Shown: in pieces, positions 27,701 to 35,835 of the stretch
Numbering within the stretch: the stretch's first letter is position 1
Layout of the letters: every line of letters starts with the position of its first letter
The notes under the pieces: generated by a model
The model's input: the letters and a program-made list of their open reading frames with translations, nothing else
What the model was told of the DNA's origin: nothing
Database searches by the model: none
Origin: a virus
Length of the DNA stretch: 64,000 nucleotides
Virus record (IMG/VR): IMGVR_UViG_3300024312_000003
Coordinates: 1-64,000 of that record
Strand: one strand, 5' to 3'
Translations under genes and position numbers: made by a program

Positions 27701-28957
27701 TTAGTTTCCAGTTAAGGTTCTTAAAGACAAACCAATTTTCAAATAATGTCCTCGTCCGTACTCATATGGATCTTTCGGATCTTTTACATTATTGATATTA
27801 TTTAAATTGGATGTATCAAATGTTTGGAACATGTAATTATCCATTTGATCGTTGACAACATTCAATGACCAAAATGGTTTTTCTTCAGTTACCCAATATT
27901 CACTAACTCTACCATAGCCAGTAAACAATGGATAAACCGGTTTGTTGTAAGATATAAATGTTCCAGGAATTTTACTAGTGGGTAATTCTTCTCTTTCGAC
28001 AAATATATCTAAAGAATTTATAGCCACTAAAAATGATTGAGATAAAGTGGCGTATTTTCTCAACACAACGTCACTGGTCAACTGAGGGTAATTAACAAGA
28101 TCTGGATTATTTTCATCAAGATCGAGTCCTAGTGACGATAAGTCTATATATTTCTTAGATTCAAAATATCTTTCAAGAATCGGATAATTCTGGAATTCAA
28201 TAGCCACTATTGAATCTGATATTCTGTAGAATGTTTTTCTATCTAGAATATGCAAATAACCACCCAACACTATTCCCAGCGTCTTACCGTTTAGATTTAA
28301 ACCTGTGTCAATATACATCACTTTACTTAAAGGGACGTCGGGATATCTTCTATGAATCATTGAGTCCGTTATAGGAATCAAATCTAATTCAGCAACATTG
28401 TTAAAACTATGTATGCCGACATTTGTTTGACCGCACAATCTTCTACTCTTTGCGCCATCTACAACTAATAACTTACTGCCGTCGGTATCTGTCAAATGAA
28501 ACATTCCATTAACGGATACCAAGCAACGTGACTGCATCCTATGGTAGTCTGTATCTTGTTTAGTTAGCGCTAACCAATCTCTATCAGGATAAGGGGTTGG
28601 TGAATTAAGTATACCGTTTTGGTCAACTGGTGTTATTTTGTAACCAGATCTAACAGCATCTCTATATTTAACATATTTGTTTTCTATGGTGTACTTGCCT
28701 TGAACAGTGGGTAATGTTGTGTTTCCATTACTAACTAAAAACTGACTCAAAGTGTCATTCAGCACACTGGCTCTTGCTTTTATTTTTTCAAGATCAAGAG
28801 TTAAAAAAACATTTTGATTGAAAGTAGATTTTAGAGTCAAGTATACCGACTCGTAAGTCGAATATATTGAAACCATAGGAACATTAGAGATTTGTATTTC
28901 CTGCCATCTCTTAACGCCAACTTTCGGTAAACCTATGGCAGATATTAATTCGTACAT
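27701..28957 (-). CDS. putative virion structural protein, 418 aa
   Basis: Start ATG 28957, ribosome-binding site AAGGT. A soluble, mixed alpha/beta protein rich in Tyr, Asp and Asn, with beta segments such as GMFHLTDTDGSKLLVVDG, then MYIDTGLNLNGKTLGIVLGGYLHILD. It is first in a two-gene minus unit, back-to-back with the fibre locus. I infer a baseplate or neck role; no motif identifies it. Confidence 0.6.
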   Translation of the reverse strand: MYELISAIGLPKVGVKRWQEIQISNVPMVSIYSTYESVYLTLKSTFNQNVFLTLDLEKIKARASVLNDTLSQFLVSNGNTTLPTVQGKYTIENKYVKYRDAVRSGYKITPVDQNGILNSPTPYPDRDWLALTKQDTDYHRMQSRCLVSVNGMFHLTDTDGSKLLVVDGAKSRRLCGQTNVGIHSFNNVAELDLIPITDSMIHRRYPDVPLSKVMYIDTGLNLNGKTLGIVLGGYLHILDRKTFYRISDSIVAIEFQNYPILERYFESKKYIDLSSLGLDLDENNPDLVNYPQLTSDVVLRKYATLSQSFLVAINSLDIFVEREELPTSKIPGTFISYNKPVYPLFTGYGRVSEYWVTEEKPFWSLNVVNDQMDNYMFQTFDTSNLNNINNVKDPKDPYEYGRGHYLKIGLSLRTLTGN

Positions 28958-29055
28958 GTTTTACCTTTTTAATAAAATTGCGGGCTTAACGCTTCAAATA
29001 ATGTGATCTATCAACAAGCAATTTCATCGATTGCTAACTATAACGGCATTCAAAA

Positions 29056-30708
29056 ATGAGCACTACATACGATTTTGATCCGACAGGAACTAACCTGGCA
29101 AACAGAGTGGTCGGTGAACAACACGTCGTCAACTCTTTAGACTTCAGAGAATACAATTTTGTAATACCTAAACTGGCTCCCTTCTTTGGAGAAAACGCAG
29201 TCATCAGCTTTACTGATGTCAATGGCGTTACCAGAGTATTGAATGAAGGTGTCGATTTTGTATTCTCGCATCAATTTATTCAAGCTTCTAAAGCTACTGC
29301 TAAGCCAGTCTTTGGATCGATAACTTTTTTAAATAACGCAACCACTGGTGTTGTTAATATTACCTACAATACAATTGGTGGTATTTGGACAATCAGTGAA
29401 ACCGAAATAGCCACAATCATTGCTGAGGCTCTTTATAATCCGAGAGTGACCAGTTGGGAACAAGTTGTTGAATTACCAATCATGTTCCCAGTGATTGATC
29501 ATGAATGGAATACAACCGATCTAATTGGTGCTTCGGATGTGGTCGCTTCTATAGAGGCCGTCAGAGATGCAGTTCTCGCATCTTCAGGCTCTCCTAACAG
29601 CGGGCACTTTACCGACACCAATAACCCACACCAGACAACCAAGGCTCAAGTCGGTTTAGGTAATGTTCAAAACTATCCAATAGCAACCAGCACTGAAGCT
29701 CTGGCTGGTTCATCAAATGCAACATACATGACTCCAGCTCTTGTTAAGCTGGCGATCGACTCTGCATCAAACATACCTCTGCAACAACACATTCAGAACA
29801 CCAACAATCCTCACGCCACCACTAAGGCGCAGGTTGGTCTAGGTAATGTTGATAATTATGCTACCGCAACTGTAGCTCAGGCTCAAGCAGGTACTGCTAC
29901 GAATTTATTTGTTACTCCAGCCGGTGTTAAAGCTGTTTCGGATATAGTTCAGCAACTATTACAACAGCACGTAGATGATCAAAATAATCCGCACGCCACT
30001 ACGAAAGATCAAATAGGTTTCGTAAATCTCAGAGACTATCCGATTGCGACTCAAGCGGAAGCTGAGGCAGGATTATCTTCTGAAAGATATATGTCTCCTT
30101 TGAGAACACGACAAGCAATAGATGCATTGGCCGTTACTCCTCTGAGTAGTCACGTTAATAACATTGCTAACCCACACCAAACTAATAAAGCTCAAGTGGG
30201 ATTAGGTAATGTTCCGAATTATGGCGCAGCAAGTGATACCGAAGCTATTGCTTTGGCCGCTACAGATAAATTAATCACTCCAATTACTCTTGGAGCTGCT
30301 TTATCTAAGTATAATTTTGGCTTTCCAGGTTTGACCGCCACAACCATAGCGCCGGTACTTCCAGCAGCATATAGCGGGCTCAGACTTGCCAGAATAGACA
30401 ACACCACAATCGATTTACAGACCACCCACGCGTCGCTGGCATACATGGCTTGCCCAAGTAACATAAACGATGACGCTGCTCAATCTGATTTCTTATATCG
30501 ATATACCGATCCCTTGAATCCAAATGGATCCCGCGCTCAAAATGGTCGCTATCTGAAAATGCCCCCTGCCGGGTACTTCCAAAGACCATACGATGCCGCT
30601 ATCTCCGGGGCTAATCCTTATAAACTTCAAGAAAACCAATACGCATATGCGACAGGTTCTGAAAATGGACCTAAGTCATATCCAGTTTATGTTTGGATAT
30701 GGTACTAA
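29056..30708 (+). CDS. tail fibre with four NPHxTT/GLGNV repeats, 550 aa
   Basis: Start ATG 29056 (no strong ribosome-binding site). After an N-terminal attachment domain of about 180 residues the protein has four tandem modules with the fibre repeat signature N(N)PHxTxKAQVGLGNVxNYxxAxxxEAxAG (about 190-225, 250-285, 310-345 and 370-405), typical of phage tail-fibre shafts. The C-terminal 120 residues form a compact tip (RYTDPLNPNGSRAQNGRYLKMPPAGYFQRP). Its N-terminus is paralogous to the next gene (YDFDPTGTNLANRVVGEQH versus YELDITGVNPNNKVTAEPH). The role is host recognition at the tail tip. Confidence 0.85.
   Translation: MSTTYDFDPTGTNLANRVVGEQHVVNSLDFREYNFVIPKLAPFFGENAVISFTDVNGVTRVLNEGVDFVFSHQFIQASKATAKPVFGSITFLNNATTGVVNITYNTIGGIWTISETEIATIIAEALYNPRVTSWEQVVELPIMFPVIDHEWNTTDLIGASDVVASIEAVRDAVLASSGSPNSGHFTDTNNPHQTTKAQVGLGNVQNYPIATSTEALAGSSNATYMTPALVKLAIDSASNIPLQQHIQNTNNPHATTKAQVGLGNVDNYATATVAQAQAGTATNLFVTPAGVKAVSDIVQQLLQQHVDDQNNPHATTKDQIGFVNLRDYPIATQAEAEAGLSSERYMSPLRTRQAIDALAVTPLSSHVNNIANPHQTNKAQVGLGNVPNYGAASDTEAIALAATDKLITPITLGAALSKYNFGFPGLTATTIAPVLPAAYSGLRLARIDNTTIDLQTTHASLAYMACPSNINDDAAQSDFLYRYTDPLNPNGSRAQNGRYLKMPPAGYFQRPYDAAISGANPYKLQENQYAYATGSENGPKSYPVYVWIWY
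29833..29864 (+). repeat. 32-bp direct repeat shared by the two fibre genes, copy A
   Basis: These 32 bases encode QVGLGNVDNYAT and are identical to 31399-31430 in the downstream fibre gene. The first part reads GTTGGTCTAGGTAATG. Identity at the DNA level, beyond protein similarity, suggests recent duplication or gene conversion. Confidence 0.85.
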
Positions 30709-30741
30709 AAACAAAACAGACCTGCTGCATAGGAGAATTAA

Positions 30742-32163
30742 ATGCCTTTAACACCAGTAAGATACGAATTAGATATAACCGGAGTTAATCCGAATAATAA
30801 AGTAACAGCAGAACCACATACTCTTAGCAATAGAAATGTGCGAGCCATCGCTTTAGAGTTCGGTTTATTCTTTGCTGACTCAGTTCAGATTAAAGATGTC
30901 GCAACTGATACTTATTTAAATAACACTCAATTTCAATCAGTTGAATTTCAAGTATTTCCATCAGCAAGATATGGTAAGAACATTTGTGGTGTAATCATCA
31001 TAACTGATCCTGCTGTTTCTCAGAATGTGGAAGTCACCTATCAAGTTCTAGGTGGTGAGTATACTTCTAATTCTAGCACCATAGTTAACATGCTTCAGAA
31101 TCTAGATTTAGATTCGAGACCTGTTAATTGGCCCTTGATCCTACACAAACCTTCCGGATTTAATCCGGCTCCACACTACCACGACATTGGTGATGTTTAT
31201 GGTTTTGAGTACATAACTCACGCTCTCGAAAGATTGAGAACGGCAATTCTGATAGGCGACGAAGCAGCCCATGACGAGTTGAGAAGATACATAGACCAAT
31301 GGGGTCAGACTCTAAACGGAATGATAAATTCCAGCGGTCAAAACATATCTGGACACACTACGGATACAAACAATCCTCATAACACAACTAAAGGACAAGT
31401 TGGTCTAGGTAATGTTGATAATTATGCTACAGCTAGCACAACAGAAGCACAAGCAGGTACGGCGAACAATAAGTTCATGACTCCTTCATTGGTTAAGCAG
31501 GCAATCGATCAATTTGCTGCTCCTCTTAACCACACTCATACTTTTGCTTCCTTGACTTCGAAACCAACAACACTTGCTGGTTATGGAGTTAATTTTGTTG
31601 ATGTTACTGGAGCCATAACGACTGGAACAAATGTTAAGGTCAATGCCGCTGGAGGTAATTATTCTCAACTCAATTCTACGGAAGTTAGCTTCGTAGGAGC
31701 GAACACTTATAAGCAAGGTGGAATAAGCTGCACTACGAATATTGGCTTGAACAATGGTGGTACAATTGAGTATCAGGCAGCCAATCACTCCTTCTTAGGT
31801 AATGTGGGTTCTACTGGAGATATAACCTATTACGCCTCTGACGAGCGTTTAAAGCAGAACATAACTCCAATAACTGATGGTTTGAGTAAGCTTATTAAAA
31901 TAGGAGCTTATCGATACAATTGGGATGTTGAGAAGTGCTCCGAACTAGGCTTTACTCCCGAGAGATATCAAGAACACGGATTGATTGCTCAAAAAGTAAA
32001 TGAGGTGTACCCAGAAGCAGTGGGTCCTACTTCTTTCAGTCCTGAATATTTAACTGTTAAACATCACCGCATGGTTCCTCTGTTAATATCTAGCGTTATA
32101 GAACTTAACGATAGACTTAAGAAAGCAGAAGAACAAATAAAGATTCTTTTGGAGAATAAGTAA
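30742..32163 (+). CDS. tail fibre with peptidase S74 chaperone domain, 473 aa
   Basis: Start ATG 30742, strong ribosome-binding site AGGAG. N-terminal domain related to the upstream fibre, one GLGNV repeat module (about 205-250), a beta-rich knob, and a C-terminal S74 intramolecular chaperone (about 360-473) beginning with the motif SDERLKQNI, where S366 is the expected self-cleavage nucleophile. Downstream GAYRYNWD, EHGLIAQKVNEVYPEAV and a terminal coiled coil are typical. The domain helps trimerise the fibre and is then released. The stop overlaps the next start (TAATG), so the adhesin downstream is translated with it. Confidence 0.9.
   Translation: MPLTPVRYELDITGVNPNNKVTAEPHTLSNRNVRAIALEFGLFFADSVQIKDVATDTYLNNTQFQSVEFQVFPSARYGKNICGVIIITDPAVSQNVEVTYQVLGGEYTSNSSTIVNMLQNLDLDSRPVNWPLILHKPSGFNPAPHYHDIGDVYGFEYITHALERLRTAILIGDEAAHDELRRYIDQWGQTLNGMINSSGQNISGHTTDTNNPHNTTKGQVGLGNVDNYATASTTEAQAGTANNKFMTPSLVKQAIDQFAAPLNHTHTFASLTSKPTTLAGYGVNFVDVTGAITTGTNVKVNAAGGNYSQLNSTEVSFVGANTYKQGGISCTTNIGLNNGGTIEYQAANHSFLGNVGSTGDITYYASDERLKQNITPITDGLSKLIKIGAYRYNWDVEKCSELGFTPERYQEHGLIAQKVNEVYPEAVGPTSFSPEYLTVKHHRMVPLLISSVIELNDRLKKAEEQIKILLENK
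31399..31430 (+). repeat. 32-bp direct repeat shared by the two fibre genes, copy B
   Basis: Identical to 29833-29864; see that copy. Confidence 0.85.
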
Positions 32164-33188
32164 TGGCTACTGCAACTGCAACTATTTCAGTGGCGGTTAT
32201 AAAGCAGCCGCAATACTTAGGCTCCGGTACGGTTGCTGCTAATAGAGTAAGCATGGGTGATTTAAAGAATGTTTACGGCGGCAATACAAATCCAAAGATT
32301 TCAGAATACTACTCTGGAGGTAATTTTGTCTCTAAACCACCTCCAGTTAGTGCTTCTCAAAATGGAGTGATTCCAGAAAATGGTGATATAAGTTTGGGTA
32401 AGTTTCTGGGAACAACAAACGAATATCTTAATACCATTGAATATCCAATCATCAGTAGAGCCGGTAATTGGAGATTGTATTTACCTAAACTACCATCTGG
32501 TTGGCCTTCTGCCAAACTAGCAGGAAGATTGATAGGTGGCGGAGGTGGCGGAGGTGGCGGTTGGGGTAACGGAGCACCAAATCACGTAACTCCAGCCGCT
32601 GCCGGTGGTGGTGGTGGCAGTGGTATTGATATAGACTTAACTACTTTAAACACTAATTTTAATACCAACCAAATGACTAAGGTTGATCAAATAGCTGCTT
32701 CTGAAGCTAGTTATTTTGACTTAGTTATAGGTGGTGGTGGCGGTAGAAGCTGGAGTACTGGAGACTGGAATAACGGAGGAGATACTTCGCAACATCCGGG
32801 CGGTGCTGGCGGATATAGTTATTTAAACCTATACAACAGAAGTACTGGACAATCCTCTAATATTGCGACTTCTCCCGGCGGTAACGGTGGTGAAGGAGGT
32901 ACTTATGGATGGTCTAATGCCGGATATACTGAAGGTGGATGGCCTAATGGTGGGCGAGGTGGTGCCGGTAGAGGCGCTTGGTTCACTGGTGGTAATGGCG
33001 GCGGTAACAGTTTAGGCGCTGGTGGTAATGGCGGTTACGCTGATGGATGGGGCTCAGACGCTGTCAATCCGGGAACTGGAGGCGGTGGCGGTGGAGCCAG
33101 AGCTGTCAGTTCGGATTATGGCGATGGCGCGCCAGGAGGCAATGGTGCTGCTGGTTATGGAAGAATAATACTACAGAAGGGTACATAA
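32163..33188 (+). CDS. polyglycine-rich tip adhesin (gp38-like organisation), 341 aa
   Basis: The start ATG overlaps the stop of the S74 fibre (TAATG). After an N-terminal 120-residue domain come many glycine runs (GGGGGGGGGWGNG, AAAGGGGGSG, VIGGGGGRSW, GAGGNGGYADGWG, PGTGGGGGGARAV) separated by variable polar segments. This matches the polyglycine-sandwich design of T-even gp38 adhesins, which sit at fibre tips and determine receptor specificity. Sequence identity to gp38 is not claimed; glycine-run architecture and the position after a long fibre are the basis. High repeat content makes it prone to recombination-driven host-range change. Confidence 0.75.
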   Translation: MATATATISVAVIKQPQYLGSGTVAANRVSMGDLKNVYGGNTNPKISEYYSGGNFVSKPPPVSASQNGVIPENGDISLGKFLGTTNEYLNTIEYPIISRAGNWRLYLPKLPSGWPSAKLAGRLIGGGGGGGGGWGNGAPNHVTPAAAGGGGGSGIDIDLTTLNTNFNTNQMTKVDQIAASEASYFDLVIGGGGGRSWSTGDWNNGGDTSQHPGGAGGYSYLNLYNRSTGQSSNIATSPGGNGGEGGTYGWSNAGYTEGGWPNGGRGGAGRGAWFTGGNGGGNSLGAGGNGGYADGWGSDAVNPGTGGGGGGARAVSSDYGDGAPGGNGAAGYGRIILQKGT

Positions 33189-33424
33189 TGGCACTATCCA
33201 TAGCTCAAGACTATCTTGGTGTGATATTCGTTAAAGACGTGCAAGTCGATTTCACAGCTGTGCGAATAACATCCAGCATAGGACTAGTAACCGCATCCAT
33301 ATCTCCAGCATTACCAAATGGACTATCTTTAAGTGTTGTCTCTGGTAATGTAAAAATAACAGGTAAGCCAACTGTTGATGTTAACATGGCGGATTATGTT
33401 ATTACAGTTAATGACCAGTCATAA
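33188..33424 (+). CDS. small Ig-like (He_PIG-type) protein, 78 aa
   Basis: Start ATG 33188 overlaps the preceding stop (TAATG). The single domain has the pattern ALPNGLSLSVVSGNVKITGKPT followed by DYVITVND, which is the classic putative-Ig (He_PIG) fold consensus (LPxGLxLxxxxGxIxGxPT...YxVxVxD). Such domains decorate virions and bind carbohydrate surfaces weakly. It is the third gene of a translationally coupled receptor-binding cassette. Confidence 0.75.
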   Translation: MALSIAQDYLGVIFVKDVQVDFTAVRITSSIGLVTASISPALPNGLSLSVVSGNVKITGKPTVDVNMADYVITVNDQS

Positions 33425-33426
33425 CA

Positions 33427-33456
33427 GCATAAAGAGGGGAATTCCCCTCTTTATGC
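33427..33456. terminator. bidirectional terminator palindrome, copy 5
   Basis: Perfect 30-bp palindrome, half-site GCATAAAGAGGGGAA, between convergent stops at 33424 and 33463. Confidence 0.85.
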
Positions 33457-33462
33457 CTTGTG

Positions 33463-34059
33463 TTATTTTAGGGATTGATTATAAACCCTAAATACTTCTT
33501 TGTATATGTTTCCAATTTTCTGTCTCTCATCTTCTAATTGAGTACTTCCCTCAATTAGTTCAATGTATTTAAATGGAATTTTTGGAATGTCTTGATTTAG
33601 ATTATCTTGTATTTCTAAATCTATTTTTATCCATGTTTCTCCATTAAGTTTATTAGTGCTCGTATCTATTTCAAATTTAAACTTAACGCCTTGTTCATTT
33701 TCAACAGGTATGAAGTATCTTCTCTTTAACAGACCATCAGGACAAATGGTCTTGAACATCTGAAATATATCGTTCGTAACAGGTAGTGAAGCTTCATTAC
33801 GTCCAGTTTGTTCTTTTGTTTTAATTGTTTGGACGTAAGTTACAACTCCATCTTTATTGATGGTTTTTCTGCAACGAACAGATCCAAGCATTACATCTTT
33901 ATTCTTAGAAGGAATACCCCATTGTTCTTGATCTTCCCAACCTTGTGACAAATTAATTATCTCGTCTAGATTTTCCACACGAGCGTAGTATTCTAATTCT
34001 ATTTCTTTTCTGGAATTTCCATCGGAAATATCTTCCATCGATATTTTTAAATGTTTCAT
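33463..34059 (-). CDS. CYTH-like protein, 198 aa
   Basis: Start chosen at ATG 34059 (MKHLKISMED); a longer in-frame reading to 34104 begins inside a terminator hairpin. It has the alternating charged-strand pattern of CYTH/triphosphate-tunnel enzymes: EIELEYYARV (about 17-26), VRCRKTI, then TIKTKEQTGRNEASLPV, LLKRRYFIPV, FKFEIDTS and WIKIDLEI. CYTH enzymes bind triphosphorylated substrates with metals in a beta-tunnel (adenylate cyclase, thiamine triphosphatase, RNA triphosphatase). A strict EXEXK motif is not visible (EIELEYY instead), so activity is uncertain. Confidence 0.5.
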   Translation of the reverse strand: MKHLKISMEDISDGNSRKEIELEYYARVENLDEIINLSQGWEDQEQWGIPSKNKDVMLGSVRCRKTINKDGVVTYVQTIKTKEQTGRNEASLPVTNDIFQMFKTICPDGLLKRRYFIPVENEQGVKFKFEIDTSTNKLNGETWIKIDLEIQDNLNQDIPKIPFKYIELIEGSTQLEDERQKIGNIYKEVFRVYNQSLK

Positions 34060-34107
34060 TATTTCTAAAGAAAATGATTGATCTATACAATAATGAAACG
34101 GCATAAA

Positions 34108-34133
34108 AAAGAGATGGAGTTACCCATCTCTTT
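34108..34133 (-). terminator. hairpin terminator after lysis genes
   Basis: Stem of 10 pairs (AAAGAGATGG with its complement), 6-base loop, with GGCATAAA at its edge. It lies between the membrane-protein gene ending at 34140 and the CYTH-like gene, so it would end the lysis transcript. Confidence 0.7.
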
Positions 34134-34139
34134 CAAGAT

Positions 34140-34433
34140 TCAGCTGAGTATGAATTTAGTCAAATCAACGAATGAGCTTAGAAAAGAACCCAGTAGACTT
34201 TCATTGAAAGGTTTACCTTGAACAACAACAGTGTAGCTCATTGATAAAACAATAACAGTAAAAGAAAATACCAGAGAACCAACTAGAGATTTAATAACCC
34301 AATGCTTTAGCTCTCGATTATCTCTATTTTGTTCGTACTCTTCTCTATGTTTAAAAATATTCCACGGATAGGGTTGTCCGTGTGTTTTGGGCACTTCTTG
34401 CCCTTGATTATCTTTATTTAGTTCTTGAGTCAT
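34140..34433 (-). CDS. small membrane protein, holin candidate, 97 aa
   Basis: Start ATG 34433 with ribosome-binding site AGGGGT. A polar N-terminus of about 45 residues is followed by a membrane helix (WVIKSLVGSLVFSFTVIVLSM) and a second hydrophobic C-terminal segment (SLLGSFLSSFVDLTKFIL). Size, topology and position after two spanin-like genes suggest a holin, but no family signature is evident. No endolysin gene is adjacent. Confidence 0.5.
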   Translation of the reverse strand: MTQELNKDNQGQEVPKTHGQPYPWNIFKHREEYEQNRDNRELKHWVIKSLVGSLVFSFTVIVLSMSYTVVVQGKPFNESLLGSFLSSFVDLTKFILS

Positions 34434-34448
34434 ACTGCACCCCTATCG

Positions 34449-34781
34449 TTACTTAGGTAATGCCTTATCTGATTCTTCTGCAGCTTTTTCTTGGTTAAGC
34501 TTCCACTGTCGAATATTAGAAAAACGGACATTACATAAGATTATTGATTTCTGATGTTCTGTCAATGATGCAAACAGTATTCTTTCTTTTTCAGAAGGAA
34601 GAGAATCTAGATACGTGTCTATATCTGGAGGAGTTGGTAACTCACAGCCTTTGAGCATTTCTTCAGGAGGAGCAATAACTGTTGTCTTATGTTGAACAAC
34701 GGTTATTACTTTATCCTCTCCTCTATTGATGATGCCGGTGAGGATACCTAAAGCAGCAATTACAGCTAAGAGGATTTCCAT
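34449..34781 (-). CDS. outer-membrane-spanin-like (Rz1/LysC type) protein, 110 aa
   Basis: Start ATG 34781. A hydrophobic N-terminus (MEILLAVIAALGILTGII) is followed by VVQHKTTVIAPPEEMLKGCELPTPP and ILCNVRFSNIRQW. The pattern APPxxLxxCxxPxPP...CNxxxxxxRxW is the usual end of o-spanin subunits in phages with P2 LysC-like genes. A strict lipobox cysteine near the N-terminus is missing, so membrane attachment may be by the helix. It follows the i-spanin-like gene by 9 bases. Together they are expected to fuse inner and outer membrane at lysis. Confidence 0.65.
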   Translation of the reverse strand: MEILLAVIAALGILTGIINRGEDKVITVVQHKTTVIAPPEEMLKGCELPTPPDIDTYLDSLPSEKERILFASLTEHQKSIILCNVRFSNIRQWKLNQEKAAEESDKALPK

Positions 34782-34790
34782 GATTTTAAC

Positions 34791-35243
34791 TCACTTACAT
34801 CTTTCGTGTTGTGGATTTTGCTTGCAATAGAAAAGCCAAGCTCCCTTTATGCGTTCCGAACTTATTTCACGTTCCATTGCAATTTTATTCGCATCGGTCT
34901 TTGGAAGAGCATCGTACTTCTTAATGATTGCTGTAATCTTTCTGTCAATGTCTCTCTCAATACCGCTCAGAATCTCATTTTTTTCCTGTAGATCTCGAGA
35001 CAATTGTTTAATTGTCTCTTCACTTACTTTTTGAATGCGATTCTTAGATTCAATATCTTTTTCAAGATTAGCTTTAGCAATCAACAAAGAATTATTTTCA
35101 ATGCTTAGATTGGTTAGAGCGGATTGTTGTTGCTTATACAGAAAAGCGAAAGTTACACCAACTATCAAAGCTATCAAAGTTATGATAAGCATCAATCTGT
35201 TAAGAACATTACTCATAAATGAATCACTGTTGGGTTTTTCCAT
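34791..35243 (-). CDS. inner-membrane spanin-like (Rz type) protein, 150 aa
   Basis: Start ATG 35243 with ribosome-binding site AAGGAAA, overlapping the RuvC-like stop. One N-terminal membrane helix (LMLIITLIALIVGVTFAFLY, about 17-36) is followed by a long periplasmic coiled coil (about 45-115) and a C-terminal segment with two cysteines (FYCKQNPQHERCK). This is the standard topology of i-spanins. Placement before an Rz1-like gene and a holin candidate supports a lysis cassette. Confidence 0.7.
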   Translation of the reverse strand: MEKPNSDSFMSNVLNRLMLIITLIALIVGVTFAFLYKQQQSALTNLSIENNSLLIAKANLEKDIESKNRIQKVSEETIKQLSRDLQEKNEILSGIERDIDRKITAIIKKYDALPKTDANKIAMEREISSERIKGAWLFYCKQNPQHERCK

Positions 35244-35833
35244 TTTAACATTTCCTTATCAAAGTTCTCTTTGAGTTTACGATATTTCCAATAAGCTATA
35301 GCTATAGCGTCTATTGAATGTTCGTCCAATTTATCTAAACTTACTTCTCCAACGTAGTTGAGATTATTAAGTTTTAAGATGGCTTCTTGAACTTGCTCTT
35401 TTTTGGCATTACCTTTTGCACCAGTTGCAATTTTAGCAGTAGGTGGATCGACCAATTCAAGAGACAATAATCTAGAATATTCAAAACAAGCATATCTGAT
35501 TGCACAAACCACCTCAGTTAATGCAGCGAAAGCGCTTGGTCTTCTTGAATTATAAAAAGGAGACTCACAAACAATTGATATTGGATTTACATCACAGAGT
35601 ATCGAAATGATGTTTTGTTTATGAGCTTCTATTCTTGCAAATTTATCGCCAAATATTGAGGCGATTTCTTTAGACATTCCTAGTTTAGAACCTATATATG
35701 TCTTCGATGTTGTTTCTATTATTTCGAATGTGGTGACGTCTATATGCATGACACATAGACCCAGGGTTTCGGACCCTGGGTCTATGCCTATGATGCTACC
35801 AACATTACCAGCTTGAGCTGGTAACAAATTCAT
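35213..35833 (-). CDS. RuvC-like Holliday-junction resolvase, 206 aa
   Basis: Start chosen at ATG 35833, two bases after the upstream stop (TAAgtATG); a longer reading to a TTG at 35854 is unlikely. The RuvC fold begins with SIIGIDPGSETLGL (catalytic aspartate in IDPG), then ISIVCESPF with the second acidic residue (E in CESP), and TAKIATGAKGNAKKEQVQEA followed by DEHSIDAIAIAYW near the C-terminus, the usual KxxV...DExD(A) A-like motif. The set matches RuvC-type resolvases that cut branched DNA before packaging. Two inverted repeats lie in its first 80 bases; see findings. Confidence 0.85.
   Translation of the reverse strand: MNLLPAQAGNVGSIIGIDPGSETLGLCVMHIDVTTFEIIETTSKTYIGSKLGMSKEIASIFGDKFARIEAHKQNIISILCDVNPISIVCESPFYNSRRPSAFAALTEVVCAIRYACFEYSRLLSLELVDPPTAKIATGAKGNAKKEQVQEAILKLNNLNYVGEVSLDKLDEHSIDAIAIAYWKYRKLKENFDKEMLKWKNPTVIHL
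35757..35783 (-). promoter_or_regulatory. hairpin inside the RuvC-like coding region
   Basis: Perfect 11-bp arms (AGACCCAGGGT) with a 5-base loop, coding for the catalytic IDPGSETLGL motif. A second inverted repeat with 9-bp arms (TTACCAGCT) lies at 35805-35824, just after the start codon. Either can form in the mRNA and could limit initiation or read-through. Confidence 0.5.
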
Positions 35834-35835
35834 AC

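Noticed and set aside
33047-33187. N-terminal extension of the Ig-like gene in a second frame of the polyglycine gene
   Set aside because: The extension is Trp/Arg/Cys-rich shadow sequence of the glycine-rich frame; the TAATG start at 33188 is better supported.
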